A DNA stretch of 64,000 nt from Stomoxys calcitrans (Eukaryota; Arthropoda; Insecta; Diptera; Muscidae): assembly GCF_963082655.1 (NCBI RefSeq), contig NC_081553.1, positions 124,764,578 to 124,828,577 of the forward strand, written 5' to 3'. The stretch's first letter is position 1; every line of letters begins with the position of its first letter. A model generated the notes under the pieces. It saw nothing but the letters and a program-made list of their open reading frames with translations. It searched no databases and was not told the DNA's origin. The position numbers and the translations under genes are program-made. Below, piece after piece: positions 22,671 to 35,200 of the stretch.

Positions 22671-23108
22671 AACTTCGCATCGTCATAATGATTTTCTTAG
22701 GGGATACGTAGGAAAAACTGTGGTAAAAACTTACCAGTCAAATTGTGAACTCTTTTCAAACAGGTGAAAGTTCTCTTACACGCAATTAGTCAGCATCCAT
22801 CAAAAAAAAAAAAAAAAAGAATTCGGTCGATTTGAGCTGAATGTATTTTAGTTTTTATAAAAATTGGTCAAAATGAATTTTGTTCTTGCTCCGCCTAAGT
22901 GTAACTTTTGTTTCAGATTCGTAATCGCCATAAGATATTTGCACAAAAATGTCTAAAGCTTAGCTCTTATTTTATGACCAAATGTCACTGGCGGTGAGAG
23001 TCTCTCTGGGCCCATTGGTGACTGAAATTGTCCATCAAAAAATTTTCGATATTGGTTTCCAGAAGGAAGGACACAGTTACAGAAGGATTTTGAGAAATTT
23101 TCGATTTA
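22671..23108. other. no gene recognised; A-tract
   Basis: It contains a run of about 17 A at 22802-22819 and otherwise unassigned AT-rich DNA up to the TA that borders the mariner copy. Confidence 0.4.
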
Positions 23109-23561
23109 TTGGGTTGCCCAAAAAGTAATTGTCGGTAATATAGTAGTAATATAGTCGGCGTTAACAAATTTTTTCAACGTTTACATTTGTTTGTTTGGCG
23201 TCAATTTTAATATGGGTACCACATGTATTGAAAGAAATTCATTTTACAAACCGAATCAACGCTTGTGATATGCACCTTAAACGCAATTAATTCGATCCGT
23301 TTTTAAAACGAATCATAACTGGAGATGAAAAATGAATTGTTTACAACAACGTTAGTCGAAAACGATCATGGATGGAACGATCTTTTTGCAGATAAAGGCC
23401 AGAAGTTCTATGAGCGTGGAATACTAAATTTGCCAGGAAGATGGGAAAAGGTTATCGAACAAAATGGCAATTATATATTTGATTAAAGTTCATTCTAAGT
23501 TTTATTAAAAATACATTTACTTTCTTTTAAAAAATCCGCAATTACTTTTTGGGCAACCCGT
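23109..23561 (+). mobile_element. mariner element with internal deletion
   Basis: Terminal inverted repeats TTGGGTTGCCCAAAAAGTAA (left, 23109) and its complement (right, to about 23561) are bordered by TA. Inside, only pieces of the transposase remain: the block around the first catalytic Asp (ITGDEK with a stop immediately after, about 23.32 kb) and the C-terminus (KGQKFYERGILNLPGRWEK, about 23.4-23.46 kb). The central DD34D region between them is deleted. It is non-autonomous. Confidence 0.88.
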
Positions 23562-23619
23562 TATAATGTTTTTTTTTTCTTATATCTATTTCATAATTTA
23601 TATTGGTTTTATATGTCTG

Positions 23620-23872
23620 GAGGCCAACGTGGCGCAGAGGTTACCCTGCCGAGAACGTAAAAAGTAATTTTCTGCGGTGGTTGTCCCCTCCTAATGCTGG
23701 CGACATTTGTGAGGTACTGTGCCATGTAGAAACTTCTCCCCAAAGAGGTATCTCACTGCGCCACGCCGTTCGGACTCGGTTTCCAAAAAGAAGGTCCCTT
23801 TGAAGGTCATTGATATGTGAGAAGTTTGCCCCTGTTCTTTAATGATAGGTTCATGGGCAAATAAGGATTTGT
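23620..23872 (+). mobile_element. tRNA-derived SINE
   Basis: It begins with a box A-like GTGGCGCAGAGGTTA and continues with a tRNA-unrelated body (TCCTAATGCTGGCGACATTT, CACGCCGTTCGGACTCGG, TGAGAAGTTTGCCCCTGTTC). I recognise this body from SINEs widespread in higher-fly genomes. The box B region expected about 50 bp downstream looks deleted or altered (GAGAACGTAAAAAG). It carries no protein. Confidence 0.7.
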
Positions 23873-24452
23873 ATACATCATATCAATTCTAATTTTTCTT
23901 CACAAAATCAGTCCTGCATTTAGCCAATTAAATTTAGCTTCTATCAATGAATGAATGGTGTTGTGATTTTCTCCTTTGCATGTTCTATATCCATTTCATT
24001 TTGAGAACAATAAAATTTGCTAGCTCTACTTCTAATGGACCCGAAATAAACCGGCAAAAGTCCATTGCTTTAAATAGCAATTTTCAACCGAAAAATCTCT
24101 GTTAAGTTGTTCATATGCTCCACTTTGAATGCAAAACACGTTCAGAAAACGTTAATACTCGACTTGTTATGCCAACCAAAAGATTATTGTACATCCACTC
24201 TTTCCCATTGTCCGGAAGCTGCCAGTGTCTGAACACTTGGAGGGTGTATAAAAGTGGCATTAAGGAATATTAATGTAAACTTAAAATGTATTTAAAACTA
24301 TAAAAAGGATTCTCGAATACTTAAAGTCTGTAAAGAGCGCTAATAGAACGTGCAGCAAAAAACCCAAAAGCTGGATGTGATTGCAAAAATTGTGAAAAAA
24401 TAGTTTTAAGTGAATTGTTGATTGGACTTTACAGGAGTAACATGATAATATT
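23873..24452. other. no gene recognised
   Basis: Unassigned AT-rich DNA between the SINE and DINE-C. Only short chance ORFs were seen. Confidence 0.4.
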
Positions 24453-25416
24453 ATTATACCCTACACCACTACTGTGGTACAGGGTATTATAACTTAGTGC
24501 ATTTGTTTGTAACACCCAAAAGGAAGAGAGATAGACCAATTGATAAGTATACCGATCGACTCAGAATCACTTTCTGATTCGATTTAGCTATGGCCGTCTG
24601 TCTGTCTGCCTATCCGTCTGTCCATGTTAATTTGTTTACAAAATACAGGTAGGAATTTCCATCCGATCGTCCTCAAATTTGGTACGACCATGTTTTTCGG
24701 CCTAGAGACGAAGCCTGTTGAAAATGGAAAAAATCGGTTCAGATTTGGATATAGCTCCCCTACATATGTTTTTCCGATTTGCAGTAATACAGCAATAAAA
24801 TGGTCATTTGTTAACCGATTCTCTCGAAATTAGGCAGGAAGGATTTTCCTATGACTCTCGACATTGCTAGAAATCGGTTCAGATTTGGATATAGCTCCCA
24901 TATATATGTACGTCAGATTTGCAGTACTAATGCAATAAAATGGTTATTTGATTACCGATTCTCTTGAAATTTGGTAGAAACGATTTTTTCTTAACTCTTG
25001 ACATTACTATTGAATTTCAAAGAAATCGGTCTAGATTAATACATAGCTCTCATGTATATATATCGCCCGATTTTCACTCCTAGAGCTACTTCAAGCACAT
25101 TTATTGACCAATCTTTCCAATATTTTGTACAACGGTATCCTTGACGACTTCCACAATATCTATACAGTTTGGTCGAAATTTTGTCAGATTTAGGTATAGC
25201 TCCCGTATATATGTTTGTTCGATTTTGAGAAATTTTGCAATAAAGTGCTCATTTGTTAACCGATTTTTGGTAAAAGGATTTTTTATGACTCTTAATATTA
25301 CAGCTGAATTCCATAGAAATTGGTTCAGATTTAGATATAGCTGCCATATATGTATATCGCCCGATGTTCACTTCTAAACCCACTGCAAGCGTATTTATTG
25401 ATCAATCTTGCGAATA
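24453..25416 (+). repeat. DINE-C element
   Basis: The head TATACCCTACACCACTACTG has a palindromic partner GTGGTACAGGGTATTATA. The core is GATTCGATTTAGC..GGCCGTCTGTCTGTC. Units built on ATCGGTTCAGATTTGGATAT, AGCTCCC and a TATATATGT follow. It merges without a spacer into an oppositely oriented DINE-A at about 25416. Confidence 0.8.
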
Positions 25417-25846
25417 TGGCAGCAATATCAGGTTATGGACCGATTTGAACCGTACTTGGCACAGTTGTTGGATATTATAACAAAGCACGTCATGCAAAAT
25501 TTTAATCGGATAAGAATTGCGCCCTCTAGAGGCTCAAGAAGTCAAGACCCAAGATCGGTTTATATGGCAGCTATATCAAAACATGGACCGATATCGCCCA
25601 TTTACATTCCCAACCGACCTACACTAATAAAAAGTATTTGTGCAAAATTTCAAATGGCTAGCTTTACTCCTTCGAAAGGTAGCGCGCTTTCGACAAACAG
25701 ACGGACGGACATGGCTAGATCGACATAAAATGTCACGACGATCAAGAATATATATTCATTATGGGGTCTCAGGCGAATATTTCGAGAAGTTACAAACATA
25801 ATGACGAAATTAGTATACCCCCATCCATGGTGGAGGGTATAAAAAT
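25417..25846 (-). repeat. DINE-A, 3'-truncated
   Basis: It includes the first two units, the core (GACAAACAGACGGACGGAC, GATCAAGAATATATATTC) and the head (CCATGGTGGAGGGTATAAAA) at 25826-25846. The element 3' end is missing at the junction with DINE-C. Confidence 0.85.
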
Positions 25847-26150
25847 TCCGTAGTTTCATGCACAAATTCAGGTGATCAACCGTGTCGAAAGCTTTGCAGT
25901 GATCCAAAAGAACCAGAAAGCCAATGTTGTTCTCATCAATGTTGTTTCTGATCGATTCAGCCACTTTAACCAATGCAGTAATGCAACTATGATCAGAAAT
26001 GAAGCCGGAATGTCTTTCTCACAACAGTTACTCTTGGTGAAGATATACCGACATCTATCCATAAAGGATTTTCTCGAAAACCTTAGAGAGATAGCATATA
26101 ATTGATATCGGCCGATAATCCACGTTGGATTTGGAAATCACATCTTGACA
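25847..26150 (-). mobile_element. LINE reverse transcriptase fragment
   Basis: Minus-strand translation gives consecutive RT blocks: DYRPISIICYLSKVFEKILY, ERHSGFISDHSCITALVKV, and palm motif A (FLVLLDHCKAFDTVDH). Two stops interrupt it. The pattern (AFDTVDH) differs from LINE-R, R2 and X, so this is another family. It abuts the DINE-A head exactly. Confidence 0.8.
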
Positions 26151-26735
26151 TTTTAAGTCGATCTGGCCTTGTCCTTCCGTCTGTGTAAATTATGAGAGCG
26201 TTCGAACGCTTAAAGCTAGCCGCTTGAAAATTTGCACAGATACTTCTCATTTTGGTATATCGTAGAGGATTTCAAATGGGCCACATTGGTTCAGATTTGG
26301 ATATAGCTGATTTGACTTCTTGAGCCCCTCGAACTCGCAATTGCTATCCGATTGAGCTGAAATTTTGCATGAAGTGTTCTGTTATGTCTTCCAACAATCG
26401 TCCCAAGTATGGTTCGAATCAGTCTATAACCTGATATAGCTCCCATATATCCAATCTCCCGATTTGACTTGTTGAACCCATAGAAGCCACAATTATTGTT
26501 CGATTAAATTGAAATTGTGCAGGTAGTGTTCTGTTACGACGCCCAATAATCGTGTCAAGTATGCTTCCAATCGGTTTGAATTCTTGAGCTCATAGAAGCC
26601 GCAATTGAAGTCCGATTGAGCTGACATTTTACATGAGTGTTTCGTTAGGACTTGCACTACGACTGATTTAGTAGAAATTTTTAGCAGATTTCATGGTGGT
26701 CCGAACGAATTTAGCACTTTTTTTTTTGTACGCTT
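26151..26735 (+). repeat. DINE-A, 5'-truncated
   Basis: It starts in the core (AAGTCGATCTGGCCTTGTCC) and has three diverged units and a decayed 3' terminus (CATGGTGGTCCGAACGAATT, TAGCAC then T-run). The 3' palindrome is largely lost. Confidence 0.75.
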
Positions 26736-29055
26736 CTTATAGTCTTATAACTTTTTGCCATCAATACAATACATAGACCGGTAAATCGCAACTCCTAAAT
26801 TTTACAATGTGGATACAGTTAGCTTTTTATAATACTCCTAAAACGGGCACTATGTTGCTCCGTCCTGTTGGTGTGTGGGGTTTCTACGAAGTTATCGAAT
26901 CTACTTTCGATTAAAATTGTTCACTTTTTCATTCCCTAATAAACCAATGTGACATATCTCCTCTCCAGACTTACTTATAGAGGTGGATATTAAATCGTAT
27001 TCTTGTCATATTAAAATTAAAATCAAATTAAAATGTTAATCTAATTCGTCTTGAAGCGCTTCATTTAGATAACGCATGATTCAAAGTGAATGGCAAAGTC
27101 TTCGAAGATGAATGTTGTATAGAATACCTTCAATATGAGTGTCTCGCAATGACAAACTGAAAGTGCCGCATTAATAGCACTAACAAAAATGGGAGATCTG
27201 TAGAGTTAATAAATGCAAACATTGGTCGTTTATTCCACTTTTTCCAGCAAGTGTAAATGCAGAAAACCTAGCACTACATTACAGCTTAATAAAAATAGTC
27301 CAGCTAGAGGATAACATAAGACTGAAACTTTGACGGCATCTTTCTGATTTCCTACACATAAAGGACAATGACAATAAATCTATGTTTCACTTCGCATCAT
27401 TTATCTCTCCTAAACGTTGGTGATTAATAACATCCACATAAATGAATAAATCCTGTAATCCATGGCCAAAAGGACTATTAGTCAATTATGGAATGGGACG
27501 ACAACAGTATCACCACACTTCCTATGACACAGACAACACATATAGACGAGCAGTTTTGGTGCCTCGAGAAAAGAAAATGTAACAATCAAATGTGGTAATT
27601 TCCAACTGACTCTGTGAGCCGTAATGTCAACTGACAAGCAAAAAAGAACCGAAAGGAGAAAAAATAGAAGAAACAAAAAAAAAAAAGATATAAAATCATA
27701 TAACTTGCCACAAATTATCAGCCATTACAGCCAGTTTAATTTGCCAGCAACTGCCGCAGTCACATAAAAATGGCAACGGGCACAAAGCAAACATAATTCA
27801 AGCGAGAACTTGTAGAGTTTTTCATTTTGCCGATTTCATTTTATGATGGCTGATAGAATGACAAGTTTTTAATTTGGAGTAAATGAAGTGAAAATATCTC
27901 TAACCCACCATACATTCACTGGTATATCCTGCCGAAAGGAAGGATAGCGACACAAAAGCGGCTTCTGTTAAATTCAATGAAGAAGACAATACTGCTGCTC
28001 TACTACCAATATGACTATGAACAGCCCTGGCCGATTATAGTCTCGAAAGTTGTGGCAGTGGCTAAATCGATTACGAAGTGAAAATGATAAATGACAAGCA
28101 GCTCTTTTTATCTGAAGTCAAAGCCAAGAAACAGACCTCAACAATATGTTACCTTCATAATGAATGCGAATATCCATAAATCCAAATGGTAGAAGAACTT
28201 TTTTGCAACACGCATACATCACATGGCTTTAATGGATGTTTGACTGTGAACGAGTACAATACTAGGCACACATTGCGAAACACACAACTTTTTGCAATGT
28301 TACACACTGCCTTTGAATATAAGCTCTATAGGTTTCTTAACAGACAAATTAGAAATGACTATCTTTGCGACAAACCAATATGTTTTATTGAGAAAGAACT
28401 ATTTATATTGTAACTGTGTAATATTTACCTTCAATGTTGAACAAAAGTCGGTAATTGGACACTTTACTTAGAGCAAAACCTTGAGGAATTCATCTGTGGT
28501 GAAGGATCGCTCTATCGCGAAAAACTCTCCGATTATTAAGCTCTTCTCGAAAGAGAAATAAACGAAAAATTGTGAAATGAAATGATCTTTGCCCTAGACA
28601 AATTATAAAAAATTTGTTTAAAGCCAAAAACCTCTCGTTTGCAGCAAACGATGCTTTGTTAGACAATAAGAAGATTCGTTTGATTCGCCTATCTCTTGAG
28701 CGTGAGCGTATGCATGCAACAAATTAATTCATTATCCATAAACAAACTTTTCGACAAGTAAACTTCATTTATGAAAACCTTTGGGACTTTGTTCACAGTA
28801 AATTTGTCATGAAAACGATGGATGGATATTTCTTTATGGCGCCAGCCTGGAGCTGTTTGGTGACTTTTTGTTTGTTGTATTGTAAATATAAGCATTTTTG
28901 TATTTTTTCGAGACCTTAAGTATCAAAGATTTATTTAGCAATGAAATAATTTTGCATTTCAACCTACTAAAATTTTCAATTTCCGCACATGACCAGATGA
29001 AAAAAAAAAAAAACAAAACGTGAGTATCTTTTAGCGTTGCTCTCTGCCAAATGCA

Positions 29056-29317
29056 GGAGACACAAGATATGAAAGAACCCAAAAGAATTATGTTTTCGTG
29101 TAACAAATCCTCTTTTGCTGTAAACAAAGTATTTAAGGCTTAAAAGAAGTTTTGAATTTTTGCAGAAAATAGCCAATTTTATTGGGAGGAGACACAAGAT
29201 ATAAGAGCCCAAAAAAATCATGTTTTCCTATAAAAAATCCTCTTTTGCTGTAAACGAAGCATTTAAGGCTTAAAAAAAGTTTTGAATTTTTGCAGAAAAT
29301 ATCCAGTTTTCTTGGGA
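29056..29317. repeat. 132-bp tandem duplication (two copies)
   Basis: GGAGACACAAGATAT begins at 29056 and again at 29188. Both copies continue through AAATCCTCTTTTGCTGTAAA, TTTAAGGCTTAAA and GTTTTGAATTTTTGCAGAAA with scattered differences. It is noncoding. Confidence 0.9.
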
Positions 29318-29554
29318 TGTGTAATACACAAAATGATCAGAGCGGTAATCAAACGTTAGCCATAAACGAAGTATTATCGAATGTAACTATCTTTGTTCAC
29401 TGTAAATCCTTTAGCAACATCGCCTACGGTAAGTACCTAAGTATCTTTCATTTGTTGTAAAACCAAAAGCTCTTCAATAGAAAGAGTGTTTCGATAGCTA
29501 CAAATGATAATTCGTTTACCGGACCAATAATTTTTCTCCTGTGTCTCCACTACT

Positions 29555-29572
29555 AGAGAGAGAGAGAGAGAG
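29555..29572. repeat. (AG)9 microsatellite
   Basis: A perfect AG dinucleotide run. Confidence 0.95.
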
Positions 29573-29754
29573 GTCAAATATTTAAGCGTATAGACCAGTG
29601 ATGGGCGGAAGGTAATCTCGGAAATTTAAAATTTTTACCAACTTGGATCTGCTTATAATTGTTAAAAATTTGAGCTAGAATTGTGTTTCAACATTAAACT
29701 GAACTTGTGGCCTTTACAATATGCACAATCTATATTAAAATTACAAAGAAACAA

Positions 29755-31203
29755 ATAATAGCGTGCTAAGTTCGGCCGCGCCGAATCTTATATACCCTCC
29801 ACCATAGATCACATTAGTCGAGCTCTTTCCACGGTATGTCTTTTTGGGCAAACAAAGGATAAAATAATAAAGAATATTGGAGACCATAGTACAATAGAAG
29901 TCATTGTGTAAAATTTCAGCCAAACCTAGTAAGAATTGCGCACTTAAGGGGCTGAAGAAGTAAATAGGGAGATCAAGAAGGCTCAAGAAGTCAAGATCCC
30001 ATGTCGATTTATATGGTAGCTATATCAGGTTATGGATCGATTTGAACTATTCTTAGCACAGTTGTTGAAAGTTATAACAAAACACCTCATTCAAAATTTC
30101 AGCTAAATCGGATAATAATTGCGTCCTCTTGTGGCTCAAGAAGTCAAGACCCCAGATCGGTTTATATGACAGCTATATCAGGTTACGGACCGATTTGAAC
30201 CATTCTTAATACAGTTGTTGAAAGTCATAACAAAACACCTCATACAAAATTTCAGCCAAATCGGGTAGTAATTGCGTCCTCTTGTGGCTCAAGAAGTCAA
30301 GAACCCATATCGGTTTACATGGCAGCTATATCAGGTTATGGACCAAATTGAACTATTCTTAAAACAGTTGTTGGAAGTCATAACAAAACACGTCGTGCTA
30401 AATTTCAGCCAAATCGGATAGGAATTGCTTCATGTAGAGGCTCAAAAAGTCAAGACCCCAGATCGGTTTATATGGCAATTATATCAGACTATGGATCGAT
30501 TTAAACTATTCTTAGCACAGTTGTTGAAAGTCAAAACAAAACACCTCATGCAAAATTCATCCAAACCTCATAATAATTGCGTCCTCTAGTGGCTCATGAA
30601 GTCAAGACCTAAGATCGGTTTATATAGCAGCAATATCAGGTAATGGACCGATTTGAACTATTCTTAACAAAGTTGTTGAAAGTCATAACAAAACACGACG
30701 TGCAAAATTTCAGGCAAATCGGATAGGAATTGCGCACTCTAGACGCTCAAGAAGTCAAGACCCCAGAAAGGTTTATATGTCAGCTATATCAGGTTATGGA
30801 CCGATTTCAACCATACTCAGCACAATTGTTGGAAGTTATAACTAAATACCCCATGCAAAATTACAACCAAATCAGATAAGAATTGTGCCCTCTAGCGTTT
30901 CAAGAAATCAAAATCCCAGATCGGTTTATATGGCAGCTTTATCAAAACGTTGACCGATATAGCCCATTTACAATCCCAACCGACCTCCACTAATAATAAA
31001 TATTTGCGCAAAATTTCAAGCGGCTAGCTTTACCCCTTCGAAAGTTAGAGTGCTTTCGACAGACATACGGACGGACGGACATGGCTAGTTCGACTTAAAA
31101 TGTCATGACGATCAGGAACATATATACTTTATGGGGTCTTAGACGAATATTTCGAGGAGTTACAAACAGAATGACGAAATTAGTATGGTGGAGGGTATAA
31201 AAA
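29755..31203 (-). repeat. DINE-A with a seven-unit 153-bp array
   Basis: The 3' terminus is at the left (AAGTTCGGCCGCGCCGAATC) and the head at the right (ATGGTGGAGGGTATAAAAAC). Units align at 30021, 30174, 30327, 30480, 30632, 30785 and 30938 (TATATCA phase), giving periods of 153, 153, 153, 152, 153 and 153 bp. Core motifs lie at about 31.05-31.13 kb. It is the longest DINE-A array here. Confidence 0.93.
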
Positions 31204-31297
31204 CATATACATTAAAATGACGTCATATTAGTTTATAAATAAAGAAAATCTAGAAAAGTAAAGAAAATCCGAATAACATTTTAAATATCAAGAATCA

Positions 31298-31302
31298 AAG
31301 AT
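31298..31302. repeat. target-site duplication, left (AAGAT)
   Basis: The five bases AAGAT directly precede the left LTR and recur directly after the right LTR at 38686-38690, the length expected for BEL/Pao integration. Confidence 0.93.
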
Positions 31303-32113
31303 TGTAAAGAAGTATCACCAAAAAAACTCCCTTTCGTCTTTCAAAGAAATAAAGCACAGAAAATAATCTTTCCTCAAAAAACAAAAAGGTTTCAAATTTT
31401 ATTTGGCTGTAAAAAGGGTTACAAGCTTGAATACTTAAGTGTTGTCTGCTCGATGGTCGAAAAAGAAGAGATCGACTTCACACAAAATTCTAGCTAAGGG
31501 ACTTCAAAAGAAATTACTTTCAAGTATATAAAATTATTATTTACAAAATACCTAAATAGCTTAAAGTGTTATATTTATAAGTACATAGCAAAATTTGTTT
31601 CTACATATCGATCATATGAATAAATAGTTTCGCTAGAAGCAACGAACGCCCACCAAAGTAGCAAAACCGGTGGTGGAAGGGAGAGACTATCTGATTTGCA
31701 TTCTAATCTGCTTACTGGTAACTCTTAACTCCCAAAGGGCTTGGCATGATGTATTATACTAAAACACCCGATCGTTAATGACAAAGGGGGAAGGTGCGAC
31801 GCACAAGCTGCCAGGGATTCAGGTAAGATTTAATCGGTAAAGGGGGAATCGTTATCACCGAAGCAGATTAGCACGCACAAAGATCAAACTGCGTATACTG
31901 ATGAGTATTTGAATAAATACGCACAAATAATAATTAATTACGATAAAAACATAAGTATTTCAAATTACTGAATATTAAACTGCATACATGATTATGGCTA
32001 TAATAATAATAATAACGTGGTGAGGTGTGTTTTTTTATGATGACGGTTTGGTGGTGAATGGGGTGAAACGTTAATGTAATGTTGGGTTGGGAAAATATAT
32101 GATTTTGCCAACA
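31303..32113 (-). repeat. 3' LTR of the BEL/Pao element (811 bp)
   Basis: Same length as the other LTR and, read side by side, without a difference I could find. On the element strand an AATAAA polyadenylation signal lies at 31398-31403, about 95 bp from the LTR end, placing the likely R/U5 boundary there. An (ATA)-type run (ATAATAATAATAATAAC) lies near 32001-32017. Confidence 0.96.
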
Positions 32114-32125
32114 TTCTCCCCCCTG
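32114..32125 (-). other. polypurine tract
   Basis: On the element strand the bases before the 3' LTR read CAGGGGGGAGAA: eleven purines after the C, the expected plus-strand primer site. Confidence 0.88.
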
Positions 32126-32298
32126 AAGGACGAATGTTCTTATGTGCAGATAATAGTTGGTAGACGGCCTATCGTTGGGAGAATATTTAGTCGAGGAAAT
32201 ACCTCCGCTATGCTCCGACTCATAGCGTTTGAGGGTAGGCTCCGTCCTTGAAGGGTAGGTATACACACAAGTGGTCCATTCTGGTGAGGGGGTAGTAG
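32126..32298 (-). other. BEL/Pao 3' untranslated region
   Basis: The 173 bp between the pol stop and the polypurine tract are too short for an env gene. The 110-codon ORF at 31934-32266 runs across the LTR border in another frame and is chance. Confidence 0.8.
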
Positions 32299-35200
32299 TT
32301 AGGCAGTTGATTTAATATTTGTGTCGACAAGCGATGTTGCATTTTCTGGAAGTAAACAAATTTTTGAAATTGGTCTTTTTACAAGTTTGTTTTTAATAAG
32401 AACTGATACCACCCGTGTACGTCCATCAGGTCCAGGATGTGTTTCCTCGATGCGGCCAAGTAGCCATTGACCTGGTCCACACCGTTCGTCTACAACCAGC
32501 ACCAAATCGCCAATAGTAGGTTCAGATCTGCTTTTGAGCCATTTCGGTCGCGCTTGAAGACGATTAACATATTCATTTCGCCATCTTTTCCAAAAATGTT
32601 GTTTCATTTTTTCCACACATTTCCAGCGAGAAAGTAAATTGATGTTGGTTTCCAACAGAGATTCTTCTGGTATGCAAATCGTTGGCTCACCAACAAGAAA
32701 GTGCGCAGGAGTAAGTGCTTCAAAATTCGAAGGGTCGGAAGATAAAGGACATAAAGGACGAGAGTTCAAACAACCTTCTATTTGACATAGTAGTGTTGTG
32801 AGCTCTTCGAATGTCAGATTGCGCTCGCCTATAATCCTTTTCAAATGGTATTTCACGGATTTCACACCTGCTTCCCAAAGACCACCAAAATTTGGGGAGG
32901 CAGGTGGAATGAAGTGCCAAGTGGTACAGTTCTGACTTAAAGCCTGAAGAACCTCCTCGGGCAGTGATTTCTGAGATTTTTCAAAAAGTACTTGGAGTTC
33001 TTTTGAGGCACCAACAAAATTCGTGCCGCAGTCTGAGTAGAGATCGGTACAAGCACCGCGCCGCGACACAAATCGTCTAAACGCAGAAAGAAAAGCATTT
33101 GTCGTCAGGCTGGTAACTGCTTCTAGATGTATGGCTTTGGTAACCATACACACAAAAAGACATATGTACCCCTTTGAGGTAACAGTAGACCTCAAGTTCG
33201 AAGTCTTAATAGTTATGGGACCGGCATAGTCGACGCCACTATGCTTAAATGGACGAGTGATCATCAAGCGAGCTTGTGGCAAATTACCCATTATCTGCTG
33301 CGACGTTTTCGCAGCAAAACGGAAACATTTCAAACACCTGTTTATAACACGTTTGGCCAATTGGTTTCCTGAGATTATCCAGTACCTTCTGTTCACATAG
33401 GACATGGTCAAAGTAACACCACCATGTAATGTCCTTTCATGTGCGTCTGAAATGATAAGCACTGATAATGGATTTGACTTTGCCAAAACTAGGGGATGCT
33501 TCACATCATAGGGGAAATTCGAATTCTGGAGGCGTCCACCAACTCGAATTATTCCAGTTTCGTCAAGAAATGGCATAAGTTTCAAAATAGGACTCTGTGC
33601 GATCACCTTTCGTGCAGAGAGCCTTGACAGCTCCTCAGGGAAATCAATTTCCTGAGTTATTCTTACAAAGATCATCAAAGTCTTGTTAACATCCCCAATT
33701 GATAAGGGACCAGTAATCCTCTCATCGGGATGCTTACAATTGTGACAGAACCGAAAACATAATGAAGTGATGCGTAGCAAAGTGTGTAATTTGGAGAATT
33801 TTGAAAGCAATTCAGGATATGCTTTCTCAGTGGCAACATTCGTTGTAATCTTGACGGCTCTCTCCTCCTTCGATGTACACAAATTCGGTAAAGATTCAGG
33901 CCAAGAGGATTGTGGTCCGTAAAGAAAATGAGGCCCAAACCACCAAGTCCGGTTCCCTATTAACTCCTCTGCCTGAATTCCCCTAGATGCACAGTCTGCC
34001 GGATTCAAAGCCGAAGGAACGTATCTCCACTGAATTGGATTGCTGCATCGTTGTATGTCTGCCACGCGGTTAGCCACGTAGACAGTCCAATTGGAGGGAG
34101 ACTTGTGAATCCAACTTAATACAGTGGAGCTGTCACTCCAATAAAAAACATTCCGTACACCAAGGTCAGCGAGGGATTCCTGAACCTTTCGTGCCAGTTT
34201 CACTCCAAGTGCAGCAGCGCAAAGCTCCAATCTTGGAATTGAAACGGTCTTAATGGGTGATACTTTTGATTTGGCCTGCAAAAGGTGAACAAAAGTATCG
34301 TTAGCCGTAACAATACGCACGTAAACCACTGCGGCGTAAGCAACACTAGAGGCATCGCAGAAACAATGTAATTCAGATTCAGAGTTCTGATTCCATTGAA
34401 TCCACCTGGGAATCGCCAAATTAGCCAACTTCGGCAATGAAGCCCTGTGCCGAAACCACAGGTCCTCAATTTCCCTTGGGACATTATCATCCCAGTCAAC
34501 CCCATGTTCCCACAGTTGCTTGAAAAGGGATTTGGCCACCACAGTAATCGGAGTAAGCCACCCCAATGGATCATAAAGCCTGGCGGACTCCGAGAGAATC
34601 CTGCGCTTGGATGCAATCGGATCCTTGTCAAGATTGACCTCAAAAAAGAAAGAGTCAGTGGCCGTGTTCCACTGTATGCCCAATGTCCTAACGACGTTAT
34701 CACGGTCAAAGTTCAGATTCACAGAAGTCCCCCTGTGTTCTTCTGGTATAACCGCAAGCAACTCTTTAGAGTTCGTCACCCACTTTCTCAAATTGCAGCC
34801 ACCCTCATCCAATAAGGTGCATAAATCCTTGTAAAGTGGTTTCACGTTGTCTATACTATCAGAACCGGAAATAACGTCATCCACGTATGAGTCCTGCAGT
34901 AGAACCCTAGCGGCCACAGGATACCTGTCCCTGTAATCGTGCGCCAACCTCTGCAAAACACGAATGGCAAGATATGGAGCAGATGCCGTACCATACGTCA
35001 CTGTGTTCAATTCATAAATCGAAATTTCATCAAATGGGCTAAAACGCCACAAAATCTGCTGAAATTTCCGGTGCCCTGGACAAACATCTATCTGCCGGAA
35101 CATTTTCTCAATGTCCGCGCTAAAGGCAATCCTATGACGTCTCCATCTGGTAAGGATACCAGGCAAATCATTCTGGAGAGCAGGCCCAGGGGAAAGCTCG

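Larger units (their letters stand above)
26736..29754. other. 3.0 kb repeat-poor stretch, no gene recognised
   Basis: This is the longest part of the window without identifiable transposons. ORFs are short (at most about 97 codons) and show no domain. It contains a 132-bp tandem duplication (29056-29317) and an (AG)n run (29555-29572). The ORF at 28186-28413 has no support as a gene. Confidence 0.5.

Noticed and set aside
23620..23700. Functional tRNA gene
   Set aside because: Only a box A-like start is present. The anticodon arm and T arm cannot be folded, and the sequence continues as a SINE body.
28186..28413. 75-codon ORF as a gene
   Set aside because: No recognisable family and no supporting signals; its length is expected by chance in this composition.
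31214..31221. CRE-like TGACGTCA as a regulatory site
   Set aside because: A single 8-bp palindrome with no nearby gene start; such matches occur by chance at this scale.
31934..32266. Possible env-like ORF downstream of BEL/Pao pol
   Set aside because: The frame crosses the LTR border, has no signal peptide or membrane segment and is only 110 codons. The pol-to-LTR gap is 173 bp.
34200..34834. ORFs of 75-169 codons inside the BEL/Pao element (both strands)
   Set aside because: These are shadows of the 1739-codon Gag-Pol frame in other frames.
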